Part shown: in pieces, positions 40,329 through 48,126 of the stretch
How positions within the stretch are numbered: the first letter of the stretch is position 1
How the letters are laid out: each line of letters starts with the position of its first letter
Source: an uncultured Rikenellaceae bacterium
GTDB lineage: Bacteria > Bacteroidota > Bacteroidia > Bacteroidales > Rikenellaceae
Assembly (NCBI GenBank): GCA_944321925.1
Contig: CALUND010000006.1
Span: forward strand, 62,001-126,000
Direction of reading: 5' to 3'
DNA length: 64,000 nucleotides
Notes under the pieces: generated by a model
The model's database searches: none
Seen by the model: only the letters and a program-made list of their open reading frames with translations
Told to the model about the DNA's origin: nothing
Made by a program: the position numbers and the translations under genes

Positions 40329-40850
40329 ATGTGCTATCAAACAACATACGACTCGCCGCTCGGCAAAATGGTTCTTACCAGCGATGGCGACAACCTCACA
40401 GGAGCATGGTTCGATTCGGGGAGAATTCCCGCCGGACACCTCTCCTTCCGACAATACGAGGAAAAACGCCTACCCCTTTTCGACGCGGCCGAATCGTGGT
40501 TCGAAAGTTATTTCAAAGGCGAAACGCCCAATTTCACACCTCCGCTCCAGTTATCGGGAACTCCGTTTCAAATGGCCGTATGGGAGATTCTCACGCATAT
40601 TCCTTACGGCAAAACCGTCACTTACAAAGAGGTTGCAGAAAAGATGGCCCGGGGAAGAGAGGTCAGCGGAATGTCCGCCCGGGCAGTCGGCAATGCCATA
40701 GGGCACAACCCGATTCTCATCATCGTACCCTGTCACCGCGTCATAGGTTGCGACGGGAAATTGACCGGATATGCCGGAGGAATCGAGAAAAAAAGAGCGT
40801 TGCTCGCGATCGAACAACGAACAATTGGACATCACACCCTTGTGTTTTAA
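40329..40850 (+). CDS. ogt: Methylated-DNA-[protein]-cysteine S-methyltransferase
   Basis: This 173-residue suicide enzyme removes alkyl groups from O6-alkylguanine in DNA. The active-site cysteine is Cys135 in ILIIVPCHRVIG. The DNA-recognition helix GTPFQMAVWEILTHIPYGKTVTYKEVA and the arginine-finger region ARAVGNAIGHNP are intact, as is TGYAGGIEKKRALLAIE. There is no Ada regulatory domain, so it is the Ogt/MGMT type. The ATG at 40329 gives MCYQTTYDSPLGKM, the normal family start. It is convergent with the AraC-type regulator gene. Confidence 0.92.
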   Translation: MCYQTTYDSPLGKMVLTSDGDNLTGAWFDSGRIPAGHLSFRQYEEKRLPLFDAAESWFESYFKGETPNFTPPLQLSGTPFQMAVWEILTHIPYGKTVTYKEVAEKMARGREVSGMSARAVGNAIGHNPILIIVPCHRVIGCDGKLTGYAGGIEKKRALLAIEQRTIGHHTLVF

Positions 40851-40970
40851 GACCGGATTGAGGAGCGGGACCCATTTTGTCTTAAACCAGAGAGATTGTC
40901 TCCCGACGGGAGTACCCCGAAAATTGGACAGCCCTGCACTCTGTCGTACGATTGCCCCCTCGAAGTGCAC

Positions 40971-42182
40971 TCAACCCTCTTTTTCAGAGTTCGAACCGTT
41001 GGATTCTTCCGAGGAAGATGCCTCCTCTTGCATGGGCCAGATTTTTTTCACGCCAAAGGACGGAGAGGCCTCTCCGTAATGTTTCTTATAGGCCTGCGGA
41101 GTCTTGCCGGTAAACTTCACAAACGCCCGACGGAAAGTCGAGATACTGCCGAAACCCGATTTAAGCGCGATCTCCTCCATGTTACCGCCATTCATCTGCT
41201 GCAACAGGGGGACAGCAGCATGCTCCACCCGATAACGGTTCACATAGTCATAGAACGACACATGCAACACGTTGTTGAAATATTGGGAAAGATAGGTGCG
41301 ATTCGTGCCGCACCGGGAAGCCAGTTCCACAATCGAGAGGGTCGGATTCAGATAGATCTTCTCCTCTTCGAAAATCTCCCGCAGACACTCTCCAAATCCC
41401 CTGTCGTAAGACGACTCCGAAGAGGCTTTCTGGGATTGTGACTCTTTTTCAACCCAATAGTCGCTGGCAATCTCGGGGATCTTCTGTCGGATGGCATGCT
41501 GATAAATGAAGAGCCAAACCAGTAGAGAGACGGTATAGAAGATCAGATCCGACAGGGCCGAAGCAAAAAACAGAATAACCCCGTAAATGGCCATGCAGCC
41601 GAAAAGCAGAAGGACGAAAAATCGGAGCCACGTCAAATCGAGTTCGTCCGTATAAGAGTAGTTGCTCCGAATAAAACGGCCGTAGACATAGGTATTACGC
41701 ACCAGATAGATCATCATGACGCCTCCGTAGATCAGGGCATACAGCGTGTAGAGTATCCGCAATGCCGTGGGTGGATAGAGGCGGTCTTCCCACAAAGCCC
41801 CGATGGAGAGATAGTCGCGATTGGGGAAGAATAGCAGCAAGACGACATACACGACAGCCATGCAGACGAACGGCAGAATCAGCTTCAGGCACCTCCGCCC
41901 ATTCATGCGCCCGGGGAAAAGCTGCTCGAGCAGATAGAACGAAGTGATGGGAATGCTGAGCAGATCGAAAAACACGAACCGCCAATCCAAAACATAATTG
42001 GCGTTATGCGAGGGGTAGCAAACGATAAAATCCTTCAGTTCCAACAGCGCCCAGTATCCCATGCAAAGCATGAGCAAATTGAGCACTCTGGTACGACGAG
42101 GAGTCATATAAAGCAACAGCGTGGCAAAGAGAAAAAACATCTGTGCCATACCGTGCATGTAATGCGTCGCTATCTCCAACAT
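40971..42182 (-). CDS. Membrane-anchored AraC-family transcriptional regulator
   Basis: This protein has 403 residues. The first about 230 residues hold around seven membrane helices (MFFLFATLLLYMTP, RFVFFDLLSIPITSFYLL, LILPFVCMAVVYVVLLLFF, TLYALIYGGVMMIYLV, FFVLLLFGCMAIYGVILFF). The C-terminal AraC domain, about 285-385, has LSIVELASRCGTNRTYLSQYFN for the first helix-turn-helix and IALKSGFGSISTFRRAFVKFTGKTPQAYKK for the second. It presumably senses a membrane or external signal. It is divergent from the surface endonuclease gene, which is a candidate target. A strong promoter lies at 42228-42257. Confidence 0.88.
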   Translation of the reverse strand: MLEIATHYMHGMAQMFFLFATLLLYMTPRRTRVLNLLMLCMGYWALLELKDFIVCYPSHNANYVLDWRFVFFDLLSIPITSFYLLEQLFPGRMNGRRCLKLILPFVCMAVVYVVLLLFFPNRDYLSIGALWEDRLYPPTALRILYTLYALIYGGVMMIYLVRNTYVYGRFIRSNYSYTDELDLTWLRFFVLLLFGCMAIYGVILFFASALSDLIFYTVSLLVWLFIYQHAIRQKIPEIASDYWVEKESQSQKASSESSYDRGFGECLREIFEEEKIYLNPTLSIVELASRCGTNRTYLSQYFNNVLHVSFYDYVNRYRVEHAAVPLLQQMNGGNMEEIALKSGFGSISTFRRAFVKFTGKTPQAYKKHYGEASPSFGVKKIWPMQEEASSSEESNGSNSEKEG

Positions 42183-42227
42183 CTTCGTTCTCGTTTTATT
42201 CCGACCGCTCGATTACGATCATCGTTG

Positions 42228-42257
42228 CAAAAATAACCATCCGTCGATTGAATCCAA
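42228..42257 (-). promoter_or_regulatory. Promoter of the AraC-type regulator gene
   Basis: Minus strand TTG (42255-42257), 19 bases, TATTTTTG (42228-42235). The leader is about 40 bases. Confidence 0.6.
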
Positions 42258-42351
42258 GATATTCCCCCAACAAACGTGTTTTCCAAAACTTTTTTTACAG
42301 ATTGCATCTTTTTTTTGTTTGTTTGATTTTTTTCAAGACCCTATACTCTTT

Positions 42352-42359
42352 AAATTTGT
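42352..42359 (+). promoter_or_regulatory. Promoter -7 box of the endonuclease lipoprotein gene
   Basis: TAAATTTG matches TAnnTTTG, 73 bases before the ATG at 42433. The nearest TTTG is 25 bases upstream, too far for a normal -33, so an activator may be needed. Confidence 0.45.
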
Positions 42360-42432
42360 TAAACTTTTTGTGACGGGAACGACATACGAATGACATTCAA
42401 AATCACTATCATATTTTAAGCCAATAGAAGAA

Positions 42433-44295
42433 ATGAAAAAATCTCTGCCTCTGTTGTTTACCTGCATTCTCTTATTGTCGGGATGTGAAAAATCCTCCAC
42501 AGATGACAACGACAATTCCGGAGGCTCCTCGCTGCCTGCGGTGACCCTTACACTCTCTCCCACCTCACTTGTTTTCGACGATTCGGATCCCGCCAACAAC
42601 CGGATCACCGTCTCCAGCAATGCTGCCTGGACCGCCCAAACCAGTTCGGACGAGCTGCAGATCGACAAAACGAACGGAGAGGCCGGAGAGACCGTCATCA
42701 CTGTCACCGACATCCCTTACGGAGCATCCGAAACGCTGATCATCACCACCGTGAAGCGAAACGAGACCGATACCCCGAAAAGCCGAATGGCCGTCATCAC
42801 CCGCGACGAAGATCCGAATAAACCGGCCCCGTTCGAACCGGAAATCATCTATGCGGACAACCTCGACAAGGCTTTTTCCGATGAAACGCCATACCTCGAT
42901 AAATGGGACGGTTACATCAACGCCACCGGAACCGGAGTCTCCTCATTCAGCTACACCGGGTCCGGCGTCTCCATCCGTCAAAGCAAAGCCTCTTCGGGTT
43001 ATGCCGGCGCTTCGGGTAAAAACGCGTTCTATTTCGGACGTACCGATGCCTACGTGACGACCGGAGAGATCACCCTCCCGGCAAGCTACACCTCCCTGCA
43101 ATTGACGTTCGGTTGCATGCACTACGGAGAGACGTTCGTGGTAAACGAAACCATCGAACTCTCTGTAAGCGCCGACGGAGGAGGCATGAAAACACTTACC
43201 TACACCCGGCCTACGACCAACGGAGGCTGGAGTCTCGGTACCGCATCGTTCACCTTCAGCCAACCGGTTTCGAAGATTCGGTTCCAGATGACCTCCTCCA
43301 ACTACAACATCCGTGTGGACGACCTGAAACTGACGACCAGCGACCAGCCGGCCGAACAAATCCTCAAAGGGACCACCGGTCAATCCTATGCACCGGCAGA
43401 GCTCCCGGTCTTCGTGGATAATCCCGACTATAAATACATTACCCACTACGCCTACACCGTACACTCCAACCAACGTGTACGCAATTACACGGCTTGCTAC
43501 GACACCCGTCGTCACAACCCCATGTGGGTCGCCTATCCCTACCACGAATGCTACAAAGAGGGCGGCTTCCAGCGCACGACTCCCGATCCGTGGCGTCCCG
43601 ATCCCGAAATGACCGAAGCCGAACAGTCGATCATCTACCCCACCGACTGGCAAGACTGGCCGTGGAGCTACAACGTAGACGGAGAAGGTTCATCCGACAT
43701 GAATGTACTTTGGACCCGTTACAACAACATCTATTTCTCCCGCGGTCACCTGTTGCCTTCGGCACAACGCGGAGGAGCCAACAGCGAGCTGAACATCCAG
43801 ACGTTCTACCCGACCAACGTGGCACCGGAAAATGCGCTCTATTACGATCACTGGTCGAAAGTGGAATACATCCTTCCGGACAACTGGACCTGTTCGGATA
43901 CGATCTTCTGCGTCGTAGGCTGTTACTATGGCGACGACACCCACACGGTTTACGACGCCGGCAATTACACGACCACAACCAGCAAATCGAAACTATGCGT
44001 CATTCCTACGGCCCGCTACAAATTGATGCTCCGCACCAAAAAGGGCAACCTCGGCAAACCGATCGCCGAATGTACGGCTGATGAGGTGATGGCCATCGGT
44101 TTCTGGTTCCCGCAAAACTTCGACACCGAAGCTCCGGCTGTCACACCGTCGCTTGCCGAATACATCTACTCCGTCAAGGAGATCGAAGAGATGATCGGCG
44201 GAGAGTTCACCTTCTTCCCGGATGCTCCCGAAGAGGCGAAATCGACAGTCAACATTGCGGACTGGCCCGAATTGCAGAATACGATCAACGAATAG
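42433..44295 (+). CDS. DNA/RNA non-specific endonuclease lipoprotein (NUC1 family)
   Basis: This protein has 620 residues. The signal MKKSLPLLFTCILLLSGC has a lipobox at Cys18. Residues 35-125 form a BACON-like domain (TLTLSPTSLVFDDSDPANNRITVSSNAAW). Residues about 135-300 are a carbohydrate-binding-like beta-sandwich. The nuclease domain from about 335 contains YFSRGHLLPSAQR (His439 in SRGH) and NVAPENALYYDHWSKVE (metal-binding Asn462), the beta-beta-alpha-metal site of NUC1/S1P-type nucleases. It would degrade nucleic acids at the cell surface, for nutrition or defence. A terminator follows. Confidence 0.87.
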   Translation: MKKSLPLLFTCILLLSGCEKSSTDDNDNSGGSSLPAVTLTLSPTSLVFDDSDPANNRITVSSNAAWTAQTSSDELQIDKTNGEAGETVITVTDIPYGASETLIITTVKRNETDTPKSRMAVITRDEDPNKPAPFEPEIIYADNLDKAFSDETPYLDKWDGYINATGTGVSSFSYTGSGVSIRQSKASSGYAGASGKNAFYFGRTDAYVTTGEITLPASYTSLQLTFGCMHYGETFVVNETIELSVSADGGGMKTLTYTRPTTNGGWSLGTASFTFSQPVSKIRFQMTSSNYNIRVDDLKLTTSDQPAEQILKGTTGQSYAPAELPVFVDNPDYKYITHYAYTVHSNQRVRNYTACYDTRRHNPMWVAYPYHECYKEGGFQRTTPDPWRPDPEMTEAEQSIIYPTDWQDWPWSYNVDGEGSSDMNVLWTRYNNIYFSRGHLLPSAQRGGANSELNIQTFYPTNVAPENALYYDHWSKVEYILPDNWTCSDTIFCVVGCYYGDDTHTVYDAGNYTTTTSKSKLCVIPTARYKLMLRTKKGNLGKPIAECTADEVMAIGFWFPQNFDTEAPAVTPSLAEYIYSVKEIEEMIGGEFTFFPDAPEEAKSTVNIADWPELQNTINE

Positions 44296-44311
44296 ATTCT
44301 GTCACGCAACT

Positions 44312-44352
44312 AAAAAAGGAGGCTCTTTCACAGAGAAAGGGCCTCTCTTTTT
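44312..44352 (+). terminator. Intrinsic terminator after the endonuclease gene
   Basis: The hairpin ggaggctctttc/gaaagggcctctc is followed by a T-run; A-rich sequence on the other side completes the usual form. Confidence 0.75.
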
Positions 44353-44404
44353 GGTTCGCAATCTCTTTTTTACCGGCAAAGAGAATCGGTTCGAAAAAAC
44401 TTCT

Positions 44405-44412
44405 TACCTTTG
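44405..44412 (+). promoter_or_regulatory. Promoter -7 box of the AspT-type transporter gene
   Basis: TACCTTTG matches TAnnTTTG. The predicted leader is about 140 bases before the ATG at 44562, long enough for leader regulation, though I recognise no known riboswitch. Confidence 0.5.
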
Positions 44413-44561
44413 CGCCGTCGTTTCGAACGAGGCGACAGCGACACTGCCATTTCCTGTCCGCATGCTGTACACAACGATGCCTACGGCGGGAATTTCCGGA
44501 GCTGCGGCACAAAGATTCCGACTGGCAGAAAAAAAGGACGCTAAAAAAACCGCATTCAGAC

Positions 44562-46244
44562 ATGGAACTTCTGAAAGATCTCTTCCTGGGTAACCCGGCC
44601 TTTTGGGGCGGAGGCGTAGCCCATTCCGTACTTATTCTGGCCGTAGTCATCACGATTGGCATCCTGCTGGGCAAGATCAAAATCGCCGGCATCTCGCTCG
44701 GCGTGACCTGGATTCTCTTCGTCGGAATCTTCTTCAGCCACTTCCACATGAATCTCGACGAACACCTGCTCCATTTCATGAAGGAGTTCGGACTGATCCT
44801 GTTCGTCTACTCCATCGGTCTGCAAGTGGGTCCGGGATTCTTCTCCGCTTTCCGCAAAGGAGGACTGAAGCTCAATATTCTTGCCTTGATCACCGTTCTG
44901 CTCAGCATCGGAGTCACCTGCGCCCTCTATTATACGACGGACCTGCCCATCACCACGCTGGTCGGCATCCTGTCGGGAGCGGTAACCAACACACCGGGCC
45001 TCGGTGCCGCCCAGCAGGCCGTAAGCGACATGACCGGGATCGACGCACCGGAGATCGCACTCGGCTATGCGGTCAGCTATCCGTTGGGTGTGGTGGGAGC
45101 CATTCTGACGCTGCTCGGATTGCGCTACCTGTTGCGCATCAAGATGGACGGAGAAGAGGCACAAGCGGCCAGAGAACTCGACGAGATGCAGGAACAGACC
45201 GCCAGCCCGATCACCCTTGAGATCCGCAACGAAGTGATCTCCGGCAAACGCATCGCCGACCTGCAGCAGCTGCTCAACCGCGACTTCGTAGTCTCGCGCA
45301 TTCGGCGGGGCAACGGGGAGCTGGAATTGGTCGACTCCGATACGGTGATCCACACCGGCGACGAGATTCTCGTGATCGTTGCTCCGAAAGACATGGAGGC
45401 GGTAAGGGCCTTCATCGGGCCGCAAATCGAAGTCAACTGGAAGGCTCTCGACAAGAAGCTGATCTCCCGCCGCATCCTCATCACCAAACCGGAGCTCAAC
45501 GGACGCACACTGTCCCACCTCAAACTCCGGTCGCGGTACGGAGTCAACATCACCCGAGTCAACCGTGCAGGCATCGATCTGGTGGCAACCCCTTCGCTGC
45601 GACTGCAAATCGGCGACCGGTTGACCATCGTCGGCACGGAACGGGCCATTGCCCAGGTGGAGAAGGTGCTCGGCAACTCGCTCAAACGGTTGAACCACCC
45701 CAACCTGATTCCGATCTTCCTCGGCATCGCGCTCGGCGTCATCCTCGGAAGCATCGCTTTCACCTTCCCCGGCATCCCGCAACCGGTAAAACTCGGATTG
45801 GCCGGAGGTCCGCTGATCGTCTCGATCCTCATCAGCCGTTTCGGGCCCCAGTACAAAATGGTCACCTACACCACGATGAGTGCCAACCTGATGCTGCGCG
45901 AAGTAGGCATAGCGCTGTTCCTGGCCTGTGTGGGGTTGAGCGCCGGTGAAGGTTTCGTCGAAACGATCGTACACAAAGGGGGCTACATCTGGATCGCCTA
46001 CGGAGCGCTCATCACGATCGTCCCGCTGCTGCTGGCCGGACTCATCGGGCGTTTCTACTTCAAACTGAATTACTTCACGCTGATCGGCGTCCTCTCCGGC
46101 GCGACGACCAATCCGCCAGCCCTTGCCTACTCCAGCGAACAGACCGGCAGCGATGCGCCATCGGTCGGCTATGCAACGGTCTACCCGCTGTCGATGTTTT
46201 TAAGGGTGCTCTCCGCCCAGATGCTTATTCTGATTTTCGGATAA
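44562..46244 (+). CDS. AspT/YidE-family transporter with two TrkA-C domains
   Basis: This protein has 560 residues. Two blocks of membrane helices flank a cytoplasmic region. The duplicated GLQVGPGFFSAFRKGG/VGLSAGEGFVETI and GILSGAVTNTPGLGAAQQA/GVLSGATTNPPALAYSSEQ motifs are the hallmark of aspartate:alanine exchanger-like proteins. Between them are two TrkA-C domains, at about 205-285 (EVISGKRIADLQQLLNRDFVVSRIRR) and 290-375 (LNGRTLSHLKLRSRYGVNITRVNR), which usually bind a nucleotide or ion. The substrate is likely a dicarboxylate or amino acid. It ends 12 bases from the convergent O-methyltransferase stop. Confidence 0.85.
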   Translation: MELLKDLFLGNPAFWGGGVAHSVLILAVVITIGILLGKIKIAGISLGVTWILFVGIFFSHFHMNLDEHLLHFMKEFGLILFVYSIGLQVGPGFFSAFRKGGLKLNILALITVLLSIGVTCALYYTTDLPITTLVGILSGAVTNTPGLGAAQQAVSDMTGIDAPEIALGYAVSYPLGVVGAILTLLGLRYLLRIKMDGEEAQAARELDEMQEQTASPITLEIRNEVISGKRIADLQQLLNRDFVVSRIRRGNGELELVDSDTVIHTGDEILVIVAPKDMEAVRAFIGPQIEVNWKALDKKLISRRILITKPELNGRTLSHLKLRSRYGVNITRVNRAGIDLVATPSLRLQIGDRLTIVGTERAIAQVEKVLGNSLKRLNHPNLIPIFLGIALGVILGSIAFTFPGIPQPVKLGLAGGPLIVSILISRFGPQYKMVTYTTMSANLMLREVGIALFLACVGLSAGEGFVETIVHKGGYIWIAYGALITIVPLLLAGLIGRFYFKLNYFTLIGVLSGATTNPPALAYSSEQTGSDAPSVGYATVYPLSMFLRVLSAQMLILIFG

Positions 46245-46256
46245 TCGCAGGCAGGA

Positions 46257-46904
46257 CTATTTCACCCGAATCAGGTTCAGTCCGTCGCGAATGGTCAGAA
46301 TGACCTGTTCGACACGCGGATCGTCGGCTACCATGCGGTTGAAATCGAGGATTGCCTGCGTGAAACGATCCGTACGCGGCAACTCCTCCACCACCTTCCC
46401 GTACCACAACACATTGTCGGCCAAAATGACACTGCCGCTGTGCACCGACGGGCATCCACTGTCGTCGCCCATGAGCATGCGGTAGTAGGCAGGATATTCC
46501 CGTTTGTCGCCATCGACAAAAACCAGGTCGAACTTCATGCCGAGTTGCGGCACGATATCGAGTGCAGAACCGATATGCACGCAAATTTTATCGCCATGGG
46601 GGCTGCGCTCGAAAAAGGGACGAAAGATCGGCTCCATCTCATCGTCGATCTCTACGGTATGCAGCACGGCTCCCTCCTCCAATCCGGCAGCCATCGACAA
46701 GGCGGAATAGCCCGTAAATGTCCCGATCTCCAACACCGTGCGGGGCCTGAGCATTCTGACGAGCAGCTCCAGGAAACGCCCCTGCACCCGTCCGGAGATC
46801 ATGCGGGGCTGAATGACACGTTGATGAGTCTCCCGGTCAAGTTCAACAAGCAATTCGTCCTCGGGAGAAGTATGCGATTCGATATATTGTTCGAGCAGGT
46901 CCAT
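46257..46904 (-). CDS. Class I SAM-dependent O-methyltransferase (catechol/caffeoyl-CoA type)
   Basis: This 215-residue protein has the SAM-binding motif VLEIGTFTGYSALSMA (about 58-73), then HTVEIDDEM, the acidic metal site LVFVDGDKREYPAYYRML, and ILADNVLWYGKVVE with the metal-binding Asp-Asn. This is the O-methyltransferase family that uses a divalent metal and methylates vicinal hydroxyls. The physiological acceptor is unknown. It is 3 bases downstream of the M16 peptidase gene and likely the last gene of the uvrA transcript. Confidence 0.88.
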   Translation of the reverse strand: MDLLEQYIESHTSPEDELLVELDRETHQRVIQPRMISGRVQGRFLELLVRMLRPRTVLEIGTFTGYSALSMAAGLEEGAVLHTVEIDDEMEPIFRPFFERSPHGDKICVHIGSALDIVPQLGMKFDLVFVDGDKREYPAYYRMLMGDDSGCPSVHSGSVILADNVLWYGKVVEELPRTDRFTQAILDFNRMVADDPRVEQVILTIRDGLNLIRVK

Positions 46905-46907
46905 GAT

Positions 46908-48125
46908 TCATCGATAGATCAATACGGAGGGCTCCGCAAAAACGGTTCGGGCGACCTCTGCCAGCTCCTCGGCCGTGACTTCATGCACCTTGCGGCAAAC
47001 CTCCTTGAGCGTATCTACTTCGTTGTAAACCAGAAAACTCTTCCCTGCCCCGAGCATATAACCTTCGTTGCTCTCCATGGAGATGGCAAATTGTCCGAGG
47101 AACTGTTTTTTTGCCTGGGCAAGTTGCCGCGAAGAGAGCAGCTTCTCCATCGCCCGATGCAGCTCCTCCTGCACCAGCTCCAGACACCGATCGACCTGTT
47201 CTTTCTCCGAGGAGAAATAGATCGTAGCCTCCCCCGTATCGGTGAACGGGACGTAGGCCGCCTCGATGTTGTAAGAGAGGCCGTTCCGCTCCCGGAGAAG
47301 CACATTGAGCCGCGCGTTTGCCGACGGTCCGCCGAGCAGGTTAACGAGCATTGCGAGCGGCAATCTCCGCTTGTCGTCGAACCCAAAAGCCCGACCTCCG
47401 ACGATGCAATGCCCCTGATGATTCCCCAATTTATGAGTCTGTTTGAAAAAAGGCGTCGTCGCTTCCGGCGCCGTACGTTCGAACGAACGTTTCGAAACGG
47501 GAAGTGTTCCGAGGAAGCGTTCCGCCGTGCGACGCACTGTCTCCTCCGACATCGGCCCGATGGAAGAGAAGACCATCTGGTCGGTCGTATAGGTCCTCTC
47601 CAGGAAATTCCTTATCTGTTCCGAGCCGAGCGAGCCGACCGACCGACGAGTTCCCAAAATGGGACGTCCGAGCGACGATGCGGGAAATAACAGCGCTTCG
47701 AACTCATCGAAGATCGATTCGGCCGGGAGATCGCGATAGGTATTGATTTCGTCGATCACCACCTTTTTCTCCCGTTCCACCTCGTGAGAGGGGAAGGTTG
47801 AGTGGAAGACGACGTCGGCGATCAGATCGACGGCTTTCGCAAAATCGCTCCGCAGCGTCGTCGCATGGATCGTTGTGTCCTCTTTTGTGGTGAAGGCGTT
47901 GAGCTCCCCGCCGAGCTTCTCCAGGCGGGAATTGATCTGGTAGGCTTTGCGTCGGAGCGTGCCTTTGAAAAGGGTATGTTCTGCGAGATGGGCCACACCG
48001 TGTTCGGTCGGGAGTTCGTCGCGGCTGCCCGCATTCACCACAAGCGCACAATGTACCACACCGGAATGCACCCTGCGATGAATACAACGAATCCCATTGG
48101 CAAGTGTAAAGGTCGTAAATTCCAT
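46908..48125 (-). CDS. M16-family zinc metallopeptidase (insulinase/PqqL-like)
   Basis: This protein has 405 residues from the ATG at 48125. The inverted zinc motif HLAEH (His46, Glu49, His50) lies in TEHGVAHLAEHTLFKGT, with the third ligand Glu126 in VVIDEINTYRD. The C-terminal half holds the inactive substrate-binding domain (NARLNVLLRERNGLSYNIEA), with the Arg-Tyr pair typical of M16. No signal peptide, so cytoplasmic or membrane-peripheral. An in-frame upstream ATG at 48242 lies inside uvrA and is rejected; with 48125, the uvrA stop and this start are one base apart. Confidence 0.9.
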   Translation of the reverse strand: MEFTTFTLANGIRCIHRRVHSGVVHCALVVNAGSRDELPTEHGVAHLAEHTLFKGTLRRKAYQINSRLEKLGGELNAFTTKEDTTIHATTLRSDFAKAVDLIADVVFHSTFPSHEVEREKKVVIDEINTYRDLPAESIFDEFEALLFPASSLGRPILGTRRSVGSLGSEQIRNFLERTYTTDQMVFSSIGPMSEETVRRTAERFLGTLPVSKRSFERTAPEATTPFFKQTHKLGNHQGHCIVGGRAFGFDDKRRLPLAMLVNLLGGPSANARLNVLLRERNGLSYNIEAAYVPFTDTGEATIYFSSEKEQVDRCLELVQEELHRAMEKLLSSRQLAQAKKQFLGQFAISMESNEGYMLGAGKSFLVYNEVDTLKEVCRKVHEVTAEELAEVARTVFAEPSVLIYR

Positions 48126-48126
48126 C

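Noticed and set aside
40900..40912. ctccc/gggag hairpin between the convergent methyltransferase and AraC genes
   Set aside because: Only five base pairs with no T-run on either side.
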